Source: Polytrichum commune
Lineage: Eukaryota > Streptophyta > Polytrichopsida > Polytrichales > Polytrichaceae
Assembly: GCA_950295325.1 (NCBI GenBank)
Contig: OX485806.1
Coordinates: 24,242,001-24,306,000 of the forward strand
DNA length: 64,000 bases
Direction of reading: 5' to 3'
Both the position numbers and the translations under genes were made by a program. The notes beneath the pieces were generated by a model, which searched no databases, was not told the origin of the DNA, and saw nothing but the letters and a program-made list of their open reading frames with translations. Below are positions 13,201 through 26,201 of the stretch, one piece after another (position 1 is the stretch's first letter; each line of letters starts with the position of its first letter).

Positions 13201-16200
13201 TTGCGCTGCTTGTTTTTTAGAAAGCTCCTCACCTGAACAAAGTATAAATTTGAAAAGAAGCAACAATCTAGTATGAAATTAACAAGCTTACAAGAGAATC
13301 TGGGACTCAAAGAACCTTAAGAAACTTGTAAGAGAAGTCCTTACCTTCAGCCATGACTGCTTTGATAATTTCATCTTTCTCCTTGAGTAATATTGAGGAA
13401 TCACTCTTCCGATTTTGTTCTCTTCTCAGCATATCTCTCTCCTTTGTGAGAGCATACACCTGCGCAGCCAGTCTCCTAGTTTGAATGACTGGTGATCCAC
13501 TAGTCCCCATTGCAACTGCTTGTGCTATTAAAGTGTTCATCTATCAAGCCCATCAGTTCGCCAATATGCACAGTGTCTCTTTTACAATCAGATGCAAATT
13601 GAAGATATAGGAACATATTCTCCTAGACTTCAACCTTGAGAAATGGACAGTATCAGCAGTAAGAGGCCAAAGAGTATATTCTAATCCAGTAACTTGCATC
13701 AACATGCCAAGTTCCGGTTTGTTATGTACTAACAGAATCAACTTCCTTCTATGAATAGAAACCAAAGTTGGAGACCACCTCTTCCTTACTCAAGACCTAA
13801 TTGCCTGCACCCGACTGGTTTTGAGATCTTGAGGACTAGTAAAACACCAAAAGAATTCCATCTGTACTGGCCTAGACCTTAGCATACAATTGAAAGAAGA
13901 AAAACCCTAGAAGGGATCACTTGCCTTGCGCTCTGCAGCACTTATCCGCTGCTGGTACTCTTCCCGCAACGAATCCAACTCCGTTTCATTTGGCTTTCTC
14001 TGATTCAATTTACATTGTTGTGAGTATCAAGGTTCAGACAGCACTGACAGATTAAAGGTGACCTGAGTCAAATAGCATTTATTAGGTACTAGATTTCTCT
14101 CCAGGTGTGTGCATCAGATACACTGCATTCTAAGAATCGTAACTGTCAGAGCCACTAGAAATACAACCACATGGACAACACGCCATAAGAATCTCACAGA
14201 ATACCCTGTGACCATAGGGTCTTGCAATCTCAGCAAGCGCTATAGACTTGACAATGTTCTCAAGCATTATGAAGATGACCAGATCTCTCGCTTCTTCCGA
14301 TTCCCTCAAGGATTACTCACAGTTTCAATCCAGGAATAGTGAAAATTTGCAAAACAATTACTCCTTAAGCTTAAAATGGAAAGCTTATTGTGTGGAATCT
14401 CCAGGGATTCAAGGCTTCCACATCTGCATGCAAGTACTAAATATGGAGTTGGCATTGTGAAGGAATTGGCTATTTCTACACAATCGTTGTGATTTTGCAA
14501 AAGAGACAAGATAGATTGATCAAAAAACTACCTTGAGATCCTCAAGAGAAGATTTGAGTTGCTCATTCTCCATCATGAGCCTTGAGATCTCGTCTGCTTT
14601 TGACTGCCAAAAAAACCAATGTCAAAATTCACTACAAGATGCCCTACATATAGCCACACTCCTACTCCTCGGATATAAGAGGTCGCTATCACACATGCAT
14701 TGTGATCATAGTGAAGGCAGGTATTGTTGTAAGCTGTCATAATACCCTAAGGCTCCCCACTTTGTTGTGAGAAATGATAGGACTGCAATTTCACCAGGAG
14801 GTTTCCATCACTTGAGAATATTAGGTTTGAAAAGAGCACACAAGGTTCACCTGACCAATAGGATAATGTCTAGCAGCAACTTAAATATTCTCTGACTCCC
14901 AAGGACAACGCTCCGTCTTCATCCACTAGATATGGATCAAGAATTTTACCCTCAGTGGAAGGTTTCCACTCAACTGACAATTTCATAATTACATCTTGTG
15001 ACATGACTATGTCATGTATGCCCTAAGGTACCATTTGGCTCATCAGGTTCCCGTGCAGGATAGCACTCTGTAACTAACAACTTCGAGACTTCAAATATGG
15101 CCTCATTTTCAGATTGTCAAGTGCTATGTTTGTTTGACCTCTTGTATTCAGATCCTCGACAAACTTCAAAGGTTCAGGGTGGCTTAGAAAACCCAACATT
15201 GTCACTGTATATCTACAAGGCATTATGGCAATTCTGTGTCTCGAGCAAAATTAACTAAGGATTCTTCAGAACTTCACAATAACAAGCCCTTGCATGTTTC
15301 TAGTAAGATCAGATGCCGTTTCTGCAGTAACCATCTATGGGCACTATGACGTGCATCACATCAGATTGAATGAAATTGTGGGCTCAAAACTTTGGCCATG
15401 ATTACAGTGTGAAAACCAACTACCAAATCTGTTGGGACTATTTTGATGAGTTTAGTACAAGCATGGCAGAATCCATATGATGACTATTCATTGGCTGATA
15501 TTGCTCATCAGAATGGATTATTTCAGAGATTATGCACCTTAATGAAGATCCCTCTATGCATTTTACTAAGCCCAGGATAAATTGGAATAGAAGCTCGACA
15601 GAAAATGGTGCGCTCCCATAAGGAGCTAGGTAGTCTACAACATTCACTCGGTCATTTCAAACAGCTCACCTGCGCTTGCCTGGCTGCCCCCTGAAGCGCA
15701 GCTTCCATCATTCTCATCTCTTTCTGCATTCTATCATCCCCTTGGCCAGCATCATCATTAAGAGTAGACTTCAATTCCACAACTTCATCAGTTTCTTTTG
15801 GATGCATGCCATTGGCCAGTTCAAGAGCCCCTAAATTGTGCACAGACTGGCCCTCTGGCGGCACATCGTCGTGATCAGCTTTTTCAATCTTCTCCTGATG
15901 AATCTGGGAGCTCCCTTCAATCGTACCATTACCATAATCACCATTAGTTTCCGCTCCTTTTGCAGCTTCAGGCTCCTCAGCAGCTGACTGGTCTAAAGAA
16001 TTTCCTGTATGCACATTGCTTTCCTTATCCACCTCGGGAGCAGAAGAATTCAATTCCCTACTAGTTGATCCGTCTTGCTCCCTAATAATGTCCACATTTG
16101 AAGATCCCTCTTGAGTAGTACTCTCAGTATTGGAATTTGGCAGCGTCAGAGCTTGCGGTGCCTGCTGCGGCTCCTTCACACCCACATTGGTGTCAGCAGA

Positions 16201-16817
16201 TACAGAACTCTCATCCCTACTCTCAGAAACACCTGGGATTTCATCCGTGGATTCCTCCACAGCTTCGGGTTTTGCATGTGATGCACTGCTCTCGGATGCG
16301 GGCGTCCCGAGAATTGACTCAGCTGTTGCCTTTGCCAGCACGGAAGGGTGTAGAAGCGACTCAAAAACACTGGAACTTCTCTCCACAACTGGTCGGCCTT
16401 CGATTAAAAGCACAACAAAAGGCATCAGCACACAGATTTTGTATCATCAGCAGAAACAAACTGAGCATGAAAGCCAGCATGTTTTAAATTTAATTATATT
16501 CCTTCAAACACATTTCGTAAGCACTGAGATAGATCTTACTCTTCAACATGATCACGAAATCTCACAACTATACCCTAACATTATTCTCTTCGACCTTCCG
16601 TCATAGATCGAGCTCCACGCCCTAGAACCCTAGCATTGCATCAGGCCAGGAAGTGGAGTGGAGTGGAGTTTCGCCACATACCATCACTGCTACTCTCGGC
16701 GTTGCTTTCGAAGCCGAGAGCGGAATCGAAATTCTTCTCAATGTTCTTCACACTCTCACTCAGCTTCGTCACTGCCCCCGCGAAGTCGTTCACTGTGAAC
16801 TTGCCCAACCACGCCAT
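7282..16817 (-). CDS. Golgin candidate 5-like protein (TMF/ARA160 family), 18 exons
   Basis: Exons in transcript order: 16817-16682, 16397-15670, 14603-14532, 13999-13925, 13459-13345, 13232-13123, 12801-12517, 12244-12185, 11733-11650, 11297-11232, 10871-10773, 10519-10301, 9923-9815, 9483-9227, 9058-8999, 8620-8507, 8101-8027, 7317-7282. They sum to 2700 bp, encoding 899 residues with all phases consistent. The N-terminus MAWLGKFTVNDFAGAVTKL, the coiled-coil core (VYALTKERDMLRREQN, GEELSKKQAAQEG, ALQGAARQAQSKADEI) and the C-terminus (ELMGERDEEVEELRADL) match plant GC5, the homologue of animal TMF1. Residues about 46-265 are acidic, Ser/Thr-rich and disordered; the rest is almost continuous coiled coil. 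TMF-family golgins are peripheral Golgi tethers that bind Rab6-type GTPases. Length is close to the Arabidopsis protein. One intron uses a GC donor. Confidence 0.93.
13460..13924 (-). other. GC-AG intron 4 of the golgin gene
   Basis: The exon ending ...AAERK has donor AAG|GCAAGT, the classic GC-AG form, while the acceptor is GCGCAG. The nearest GT, four bases inside the intron, would shift the frame. Both flanking exons are conserved family sequence (ERK then VYALTKER). Confidence 0.85.
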
Positions 16818-16869
16818 CGCGATGATTCTCCCTCAATTCCGCTCTCCCAGGGTTTGGTTTCACTTCGCA

Positions 16870-17101
16870 CCTCTCTCTCTCTCCCTCTCTCCGCACCTCT
16901 CTCTCTCCCTCTCTCTCTCTCTCACTGCATCATCACATCCATGCATCCATGCGTCGTGTCATCTGCCCTGATGATGGTTACCAATCTCCTCCGATCGCCA
17001 CTATCATCCCCCACGCAAGCTGCCGCCGGAGTTCAATCTCGCCATTATCACCAACCAACCTACACCAACCCCGACGGCACTCCATCTCTCGCGCGCGCGC
17101 G

Positions 17102-17147
<46 letters not shown>

Positions 17148-17150
17148 CCT
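16870..17150. repeat. CT/GA microsatellites and GCGCGC tract 5' of the golgin gene
   Basis: CT runs at about 16870-16923 and 17106-17146, with an alternating CG stretch near 17092-17102. On the golgin strand these read as GA repeats 50 to 330 bp upstream of its start codon, the usual place for GAGA-type sequences in plant promoters or 5' leaders. A regulatory role is an inference. The open frames crossing this region on the plus strand are low-complexity and not convincing genes. Confidence 0.7.
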
Positions 17151-17261
17151 CCCCTGCCATCACGGCCTACTTACCAAATCATCGCATCGCAACGGCAGCT
17201 TCTCAGATGCATGGCAATGGAGATGGAATGCAGACAGCAGACTGGACTAGGGTTAAGCTAA

Positions 17262-20200
17262 GCTAACCGAAGCGAACTCGTTATTTTCATATGATTGCTG
17301 TGGCAGCGACGACGATGATGGCAGCGACGCAGCGAAGCACTCGCTTTGTTCTTCTTCGCACTCCTGCGATCCTTCTCCTCCCTTCAGCACACGCGGTCCA
17401 TGTACAGGGGGGAGTAAAATTGCAGGATATGTACAGGGTATCACGGCTTCCTTCAACATGCATGGCCGTGTGCGGCGAGGTATCCTTGTACCCTGTCCAT
17501 GTTTGGCGTCAGGGTAAAGGGTAGGTCAGGGTATCTCCTCTGCAGGGGCCTCTATTATTGTTAAAACCTGACTCTGGGCTCTCTAAATGCCCACTGCCAC
17601 CATGCCCCTGCCAGCCACTTCGAGAATTGAGCTCCGCTTCTCACATGTATATAATATAACATGTAAGGCCTCGGCCTGAGGACCTTATCAATTGCACATA
17701 TATCCAAGTAATTCTACACCGTGCGATCATGAATTTTGATCAACGGCTCAGGGTCAGTTATGGAAATTATTCCACTAGATTTTCTGTTGGGCAATCATAC
17801 ACCGTAAGGATCCCACCATTTACACGATGGAAATAGAAGGAAAAAAAAAATTGGAAAATTGAAGGGCTTTGCATGATGGGGATGAAGTCGAGCTTCAAGG
17901 GGACCCGAATCACCCCCATACAAAACGGTCAAACTAATTTTGCATAATTGTTTCCCAATGCTATACCATAACGTTATTCAAGTCCGTAACAGTATTATGT
18001 GGGACTGATAGTATTCCACGTAGTATTCCTGGACATTTTCTACATTCAAGCTGAATATTTATGACTCCCCACATCCCGTTGAGATTGTTAGATAGTAGAA
18101 TGCCCCTAATGAATGGTTTCTAGTATGTAAGGTCAATGAGACCATCTCCCTTTGGAAGATCTTTGTGTTGGAGTTAGACAACTCCCAATAGAGGGTGTTA
18201 TTCATGGGAGCTTAAACAACTCTCAATAAATAAATGAATCTAGTTGAAATTATACAATTCTAATTAGGATAATGGATGAATGAATATAGTTGGAATTAGA
18301 CAATTCCAACTAGTGGATTATGATTGAGCTAAAAGACAAAAAGATTCATAGTATAACCAAAGATAGAGCTATGAATAAAAGATTTTTACTATATGAGAAA
18401 TAGAAAGTAAAAGCAATGTTGGCATGAAAATGGAGCTCGGGGGAGGAGAGAGGATATTTTGTCTCTCTCCTATGGTTAGGTGGTTTGAGCTCATAGGCAA
18501 TCACCAATTTGCAATTAAGTTGTAAAGCTTTTGGAATATACAAAGTTTGGAAGTTCATAATCTAGTGTTTTATGTACATTCTTGAGTGTATTATTGTTGT
18601 GAAAAAAGAGAGGATTGTGACAATATGGTAGAGATATGCACGATACAAAGATTATAAGGGTGCAAAGTGAGGACCTTAGGCATTTGGAGAAGTTAGTTTT
18701 ACATAACAAGTCAACAAACAAAGAAAATGTCATGTACACATTCAAAGTGTACATATCGGTATTGTTAATTTAATAGGTTCATTCATTCCTCATTATGTAG
18801 AATGAAGAGCTCCAAGATCAGTTTGTAGAGTGGCCGCATGGTGTGTGAAGGGGTAGTGGTGCTCAAAGACTGAAGCCACATAGCATTGCTCATGTTGTTT
18901 TTATGTTTGAAGTGTCATTGCCCCCTCCACCCACGACCTATCCACCACCCAGAGCCACTGGTCCATGAAACTCACACTCACCCAATGACTCACCTTCACC
19001 ATCTAGCTAACTCTCATCATTAGTCTAGCATCGCCACCAGATCGAAGCTCTCATGTTATCACTAGAGCTCTCTATTTTTTCATGCTCTCACACTCCCATC
19101 TTTGGCCCCTTACATGTGACATATAGCTATTAAAACCAAACAATAGAGACATCATGCATTTGAAAAAATGAATGAATTTCAAAAAACACAAACATTGTTT
19201 CAAGATACAAATATTACCCAAAAGAATGTTAGAATATACAATATCGTTGAATTGTATTAACATATTGCCATCAATATAATAATAAACAATAATTTCATTG
19301 GAGGATGTCATGCGAGAATTTCAAGTTATTTACATACACGATTGGATGGGATCAACCGTACAACATCCATAAACACCATACATGTTGTTTGTTCAACATC
19401 TCAATTGCAATCATGGTTGTTGTAGTCAACATGAACAAGGACTCGAGTTTTTCTTTTGGCTAACCATGCAAGTAGTGTGCACAAAGGACCTTGACACCTT
19501 ATTTGTTCATATACATCACGCAAAATATGAATCCCCCAAATAGCAGATCGTCTTGACTATATTCCTTTAAAACCTACAAATATATAAATATTTGAATGCC
19601 TACCTACCACCTCAACCCTTGAGCCACCTCCCATGCCCTATATGAGACATGCCCTCGATCTTGATAGTGAGGACATGTTAAAAAATTGGGTGTGCTTTAA
19701 GAAATTTTGTGTGGAGCGCACAATCAATCGCTCGTCTCAGTGGAAAGCAAATCCCGGTACTTGCTTCTCTATCCATGCATAGAACAATTTATTTATAACT
19801 TTTGAGTTTTGCCCATAAGCATACCATTTATGCTCCATGAATGGATCAAACAGGCGAAAATTGCACCACGGTCGCAACTTGTCATCCACACTCCTCTTGC
19901 TCTCCTAGTGTTGCTTATGTAAGGTATGTGGCCTAGTTTGAGAACCTCCAACTCCAACACTAAAGACAATTTTAGACCTTGGATCAAACCAAAATTGTCT
20001 CGTTCAATAGGGTGCAAGCATGGCAAAGTGGACAACACTCAATCCTTGCACATGTTTAAGTGAAAGTGATTGAAAACAACACACTAACTTTGATTTGTTG
20101 AAAAAATAAGTCTTAAACATTTCAAAACCATTTTATCTACAAGCCAAGCACTTTACATTGACACAAATCATTTCATAAAAAAATTTACGTATATGTAGGA

Positions 20201-20640
20201 GACAGTGCAAGTGTGTGCGCAAGTGGTGATACTAAACAAGCAATTGTCAAATTTTTGTTAAAAATATGAGAATTTTACATTGAGTTGATGATTTCCTAAA
20301 AAAACATTTGACTATGACCTCAAGTGTATAATGAATTAAGGATATCTTACAAAAAATAAAGTTCAAAATAGTTAAGGTCATGAAATTTATGTCCAAAACC
20401 AAATCTAGGAATTTTCTTTCGAGCATTACTTTGAATAATAAGTTTTGAAGATCTCCTCTCGGTATTCTACATTTGAGTACTTAACACAAAATAGAGGTCA
20501 TTCTGACAAACTATTCAATTTAAAATTATTTTGCAAACTTCTTTTATATGTCCATTCGACATTCATTGGGATGTCGAGGGCTTCTATTCATCTTGGTGTT
20601 TAGGATCACCCTATATCAAATGGTACATGTTGTAAGTCAT
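17262..20640. other. Intergenic DNA with a small degenerate tandem repeat
   Basis: AT-rich, with no gene recognised. Between about 18169 and 18315 a unit of the type GTTGGAGTTAGACAACTCC, itself nearly palindromic, recurs three times with drift (18169, 18242, 18287). The rest shows nothing I can name. Confidence 0.5.
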
Positions 20641-20643
20641 TGG

Positions 20644-23038
20644 ATATGGCTTATGAGTGCTTTGCTAAGGAGGTCATGAAAACACCATGTGCCAAAAACT
20701 TTACTATAGTAGTGGCGGTTAACAAGTAGTTTTTGGCAGACTACCTTCTTAAATCACCATCAAATGGCGATGACCATAATTTGACAAGTTCTTCTCTGGA
20801 GGTGGTTATGGATAAGTTCAATACTATTGCTTCCCTAAATTGTCGTAACTTTGTTTCAGACAAGCGTTTTGTTCATAGTGGGATGGATATCATGAATAAT
20901 ATTATGGATTTGAAGGGCCATTGGGATTTCAAGTACATCCATGGTAGCAATTTTTTTAGGTTAGTACAAAGATTAAGTCTTTGTCTTCAAAATATCAATT
21001 GACCTTCCTAGGAGCAGTGTGGATTTGGTGAAAGACTTGCACATCGAAAGGGATATTAAAAACTGGTGGATAATATTTGTCCATATCAAACGCTTGAAAG
21101 ATTGGGCCACCATGGCATGCAATCTATATATCAACAAGTATTGGAAGGTATTAACGATTACGTCTTGTAACATGCAATTTGAAGATTGCACAATATAAAC
21201 TTTGTTTTGTAAAAAATTGAATCCCATCATGGCAGAGAGTAGAGTGCCCACGTGAATTTCAAAGGATTCATGGCGGATAGTGCTCATGCTACTTAGAACG
21301 TAGTGAGGAAGATAGTGGGACAATGATCCAAGTCTGTCAATAGTGGGTCATGAGTGCACTTCTTTTTTCCACTAGTCAACAAGCTTGAATAAGGTGACCA
21401 AACAAAAAAATCTATGCATCTTTGCAGTTTCAGCACAAACAACTATGGAGGGATTATAAGGATGTGAAGACAATGGACAAAGTTGAAGTTAAGTACCATG
21501 TGATTAGTTCATGGTGGTTGTCATCCAGAGTAGCCACAAAAGAAGGCATTTTTGGTCTCTCATAGTGGTTGGGGTTCTAGCACTTCCATTAATGTCAATG
21601 ATTATTATGAGTGCATGTTCACATTCCGTTTTTGAAATATCTTTTACGTTTGAAATCTATGGTAAATATAAAATTTGTTATAATTTGTGTATCATTGCCT
21701 AATATGACTATGGATGAACTTGCATAAATGCCAACGTGTAACTTTGCAAATAATTCATAACAAGTAGCTACAATAGTTTGACAAAAAGGTGACTTGCATG
21801 TATGAAACGATAGTAGAAGATTTTATTTATGCATTCATACAAATTGCAAATTACAAGTTGTGGTTAAAAAATGAGTATACTAATAACCTTGATTCTATGT
21901 CTTTGAGATTGAAGGTTGTTGCCAAGTGTGGAGATCCCAAGCTGCTAGTAGATGCGATGAAGTCTTAGGGGCAGAAAATCTTAACATTAGAGATTGTGCC
22001 TTGGAGGGGTCCGAGTTTTTTGGATCCACTAGATGCAAACTCAATCTTTTCCCAAGAGTTGCTTGTGAGTCACATTGACCAAACAAAGTCAATTACTTCA
22101 TTCCTCACCCTAACATATGAACAACTTTGCATCAAACAAAAAAAATCATTGAATTATGCAGAGCATGGCATGGCTCATACCTCATCGATGTTGGAGATTA
22201 ATTGTCATGTTCTCAGTGGCACATTACAAGGTTGCCACCCAACTCTACCAAAATATCTTGGGCTATGCAAGCCAATACATGGACTTTGTGCAATGCCAAA
22301 GTTGGAACAAACAAACATGGCACCCCTACCCACAGATACAAGGGTGTGAAGAAAAAGTACCGCTCCACCAACAATGTGGAGCACGAGTTTTGGTTTTGCC
22401 TTGACGACATCAAACATTATGTGAGTGGCAACAAAAAGAAGTACTCGTTGGACAAGGCTATAGTTTCCAACACGTAACTAGTAAAGATATGTACCAATCT
22501 CTCAAGGGAGAAGAAGTTTTGGCACTTGAAGACGTTGGGTTCCAATTGCAATAGAGTTTCTACAATTATAGAGCAATTGGGTTTTTACAATTGTGTCACT
22601 TCCAATCCCTTAGTCGCATTTCCCTATACCACCTAACCCAAACACACACTTGATTCTAGGTTTGGGAAGACATTGATGGCGGATCACAAAAACAAATGGG
22701 AGAGTGCGGGACTCATAGACGGTAACTCTGTAGTGGGAGTCACTACCAATTCCTATCCAAGATTCGAAGTGATCATCAACATCATTTCCAAGGAGGACAT
22801 TGCATACCGTGTTACAATTGGCGATATCCCACATTGCACTTGCCTTGACTTCACGAAAATGCCATCTCAGTATTTTGGAAAGAAAGGGAAATGGGTGTAC
22901 TACAAACATCTTTATAATGTGTTTGGACTTTTGTGCAAGGTGGATTACAATAATGACAAGGTCATTCACGCTCCAACATACACATCCAATGAGGTCATGC
23001 AACTACTTGAGCTTGCTGGTGTCATGGAATGTGAGTAG
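20644..23038 (+). pseudogene. Degenerate SWIM zinc-finger protein, probably MULE-related
   Basis: Protein-like fragments follow each other in several frames with stops between them. They include MAYECFAKEVMKTPC at 20.65 kb, an uninterrupted stretch at 20733-21002, ITSCNMQFEDCTI and NFKGFMADSAHAT near 21.15-21.28 kb, SLNKVTK near 21.38 kb, HEFWFCLDDIKHYV near 22.4 kb, and a final 121-codon stretch ending at 23038. That last stretch has a SWIM-like CxC (HCTCLDF) and then WVYYKHLYNVF, where the family has CKH; the cysteine is a tyrosine here, a single G-to-A change. The FMADSA stretch recalls the RNase H-like catalytic region of transposase-like proteins. The order of blocks matches a family I associate with SWIM-finger proteins of early land plants. 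The gene is clearly dead. Confidence 0.5.
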
Positions 23039-24394
23039 TGATCTAAATTTTACCTTTGGCCACATGTTTAATAATACCAGTAAATGACATGTATTGGTGT
23101 GGATTGTTATAATAAAATTTATTAATGGATTAATAGTTTTGGGAACTATCCATGGTATTAGGTGCTCATCGTTTTTTTTCCCTTCAAAATGTTAGTATGT
23201 TACGATTGAACGATTGCAAAAAAATGAATGTCAACTTTAAAATTTGTACCCTAAAACTGTGCCCAATTTCTAAATTCGGCATCGTCATTCACTTGTTACA
23301 CCTCGTTGCTTGTGGCTTACCGCTCACCGCTTATTGCTCAACTTCTTTCAAATTTCAGGCACCAAGAAAACACAAGTTTATGTCAAAACCCTAAATGCTT
23401 CGATGTGCATATCCTTTTACTTGCAGAATGAATGTGCAAGTAAGTTTTTCTCAAACCAAAACACAATTGAAATAAACAATTAATTGAACATGGAAGGTGT
23501 TGAATGCAAATCACCTAGCTTGACCAAAAAGAATGGAATTTCTCAGGCTTCCTTCTAACCTTGAGAATTACAAATATCAACTAAGCTTGGAGTGTAAATG
23601 ACACCAACTGCACTCACAACAAGTCAAAAATGTAGAAATTCATGCAAACACCCACAAACCAAATATTCATCCTAGCATTGTAGAGAGTTCTATAGATATA
23701 AACAATATGGATGCAACACAAATGACACTGACAAGAAAGATCCACCACAATAGTGGTAAATTGTAGCATACAATCTCACACTTAGTTAGGACATTGACAT
23801 AAATATTTGTATTATGTCGTCACGTGATGCGTCTTCAAAGGTTGCCAATTTTCATTCATACAAGAATTCATCATGTTGTGTACCGTATCTTGCCTCTAAT
23901 TAAAGCATGTAGTTCTTTCCTAGGTAATAATCTGGTCTCCAAGCCCAAAACCCTCTTCCCTTTGAACCCTTAACACCCACTTAAGCGACAGTAATTGCTA
24001 CACTGTAAATCTATTAGCCCCCCCTGCCCCAATTACAAGGGATGACAAATAATGTTAGGTTAACATTTAGTGTTGTTGACACTGCAACGGGGTTAACATT
24101 TAGTATTGAGCAAGACAATTTGAATTGGTGACACTAAATACAATGTGTTAGTGTAGTTGTGCAACAATATAGGGGGTCTTCTACCTAGTCAAACCTCCTC
24201 CATGAGGCACTTCATGGTTTATATTGACCTTTGCATGGTTGATGAATTGTTGATTTCCACACACACACATACACTATCTCTTAATATATATTTCGGATAG
24301 GAGCTTGGAGGCAAAGAGCCTCTTCATTTAACTGTGCTTGCTCCAACATGAGCTGACATATCTATCTATCAATCTATTCATCCATCCATCCATG
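23039..24394. other. Intergenic DNA, nothing recognised
   Basis: No gene, repeat family or RNA gene recognised. A short run of ATCT/ATCC tetranucleotides lies at 24361-24392, next to the insertion point of the pogo-like element. Confidence 0.45.
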
Positions 24395-24396
24395 TA

Positions 24397-24987
24397 TAGT
24401 TATCTCTTGCTTAAGTTTGCACTTTGAACTGGAGCCGTTGGTGCGCACTTAGTTGGTAGGTGTGTACTTTACTCATATTGTTTTCTAAATCCTTTGATTC
24501 AATGAATCGCACTGGGAAACAGATGAAACTTGAGGTAACCCGCTTGACCGAAGCCCAACGATGTGAAATCATTGCAAAGTTGAGCAAGCCGAATGTGCCG
24601 AGCAATCAGGCGCTGGGGCGGGAGTACTACAACGAAATCCAACCTATCAAGACATTTGTTGAATTTGAAAGTGCTACCGACTTCAAAGGCTTTGAAGCCC
24701 TACACAACACTCTCCTCGACATTGACGACCAATTGCTTTGCTCCGATGTTCAAACGGAAGCTAGACATATGTATGATGAATTGTGACGATCGTTTTGAGA
24801 CGTTTTAGGGAAACGTTAACAAATCGACATTTAATGTCAAGCATAAAAAAATCCATGCATTCGAGGCAAATGACTCTACATGACATATTCAAACAATAAA
24901 ATATGAACCCTAATTTTTGTCAAAAAAACTGCGCACTTAACCTACATGCGCACTTGAACGGGTGTGTACTTAAGCGGGGGAACAATG
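24397..24987 (+). mobile_element. Pogo/Tigger-like element, copy 1 (non-autonomous)
   Basis: Flanked by TA at 24395-24396 and 24988-24989. The outer 19 bases (TAGTTATCTCTTGCTTAAG on the left; CATTGTTCCCCCGCTTAAG read inward from the right) are imperfect inverted ends with the shared GCTTAAG core. The right-hand subterminal block with gacaaaaatta matches the element at 35955-36900. It carries a fragment of a CENP-B-type helix-turn-helix ORF and no DDE catalytic domain, so it would need a transposase from elsewhere. TA duplication and this domain fit the pogo branch of the Tc1/mariner superfamily. Confidence 0.72.
24502..24786 (+). pseudogene. Truncated CENP-B-type helix-turn-helix protein of the pogo-like element
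   Basis: Reads MNRTGKQMKLEVTRLTEAQ then RCEIIAKLSKPNVPSNQALG, the first HTH of CENP-B/Tigger DNA-binding regions. Compared with the copy at 36602-36814 it lacks about 51 bp, removing the EVSEGAIQNVWDNRENI recognition-helix stretch, and then runs in frame into sequence that is non-coding in the other copy. It is unlikely to be functional. Confidence 0.6.
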
Positions 24988-24989
24988 TA

Positions 24990-25874
24990 TGTTTATGCAA
25001 TCATATAATACTAGGTGTATAATCATATATCATTTGTCTTTGCATGAGCATCACAATGGTGTTGGATCCATCGCCCTTTTTAAAAGTCCCTTCACCTATC
25101 ACTCTACAAACCCCAAGCCCTCGGCAACCACTTTGGAGCAGAAGATGTTACAGTGGCATAGGTGAAGATGTTGTTCGTATTATCATTCTTATCCATAATG
25201 AATTCCAATCTCTCCAAGATTTTCTCACCTTAAAATCCTAAACCCTAACACTAAGAAATTGGGGAGAGGTGGCACCATTCAACCTCATAATACGACATAC
25301 ACACACCTTACTAATGACATTTTCTCTTTCTACTCATATTTTTAGGTTGAATACGCTCAACTACAATTTATCACACTTCATTAGTTTGAATGTGTATGAA
25401 TACTCATGAAAGTAGGAGGCATTAACTAGAATACTATAAAATATACTACTAAGAATAGAACATTAATTTTAGTTTCATTTTAGAATGACAAAGACCCTTT
25501 CTAGCTGTACGTCACAAAATTGTAACCTCATCGCCAATGAGGATTTTGTGATATTTTTTGACTTCCAAGTTGATTACATGCTTATCGACGGTTTCTCTTT
25601 GAAAATAAAATCCCAGTCAATTGCTTACTTACTAAGTGGAAGTGAACATATATATTGGATTTTGGACCTTGAGGATGAAGCGCACTCAAGATGGGTTTAT
25701 ATGGACAAGTGGCCTTCAAGAGTGCAAGAGTAATTTTGTTTCCGTAGTCAAGCGGAGCTGGCAACAATGTTTGGTCTCTAGTGAGTTTAGTACCTTTTGG
25801 GGGCCAAGGCTAGAGATCCACCTCTTTGAGCTGCCCCCCCCCCCACCACTATTATGCCCCCTTCCCACTCGACT
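24990..25874. other. Spacer between the pogo-like and Harbinger elements
   Basis: No gene recognised. Short frames near 25.49-25.88 kb have no family motif. Confidence 0.45.
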
Positions 25875-25877
25875 TTA

Positions 25878-25916
25878 GGGGCGGTTTACACCATAGACCA
25901 TGAACTCGTCCCACGG
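25878..25916 (+). repeat. Harbinger left terminal inverted repeat
   Basis: Starts GGGGCGGTTTACACCATAG and ends CGTCCCACGG. It differs from the reverse complement of the right end at three positions. Just inside, 25896-25909 and 25937-25950 form a perfect 14-bp inverted repeat (GACCATGAACTCGT). Confidence 0.92.
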
Positions 25917-26201
25917 AAGATGCCTTATTCCTTGGTACGAGTTCATGGTCTACATTTCATGGTCCGTTATTAAAAAATTGATTTACAAAGCCGTTGGGCC
26001 CCTCACTAGGTGTAAACCGAATGTGGACCAAGAGGAATGACCATGCGGCAAGGAGTGGATGTGCTGATTTTTTTAATATAAAGCCCAAAAGTTTAGTAAA
26101 AAGCAAAGTTTGACCATTTTGTTGACTTCACTTGTCTACACATGCCTTCACTTATCTTCTCACTTAGGTTTTTCTTCTTTTCGCCTTAAAATTCAGCAAG
26201 T

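Noticed and set aside
16130-16606. Plus-strand 158-codon ORF
   Set aside because: Antisense of golgin exon 2, which has a family-consistent spliced frame on the minus strand.
16653-17266. Plus-strand ORFs through the CT-rich region
   Set aside because: Low-complexity Ser/Leu frames produced by CT repeats; no conserved motif.
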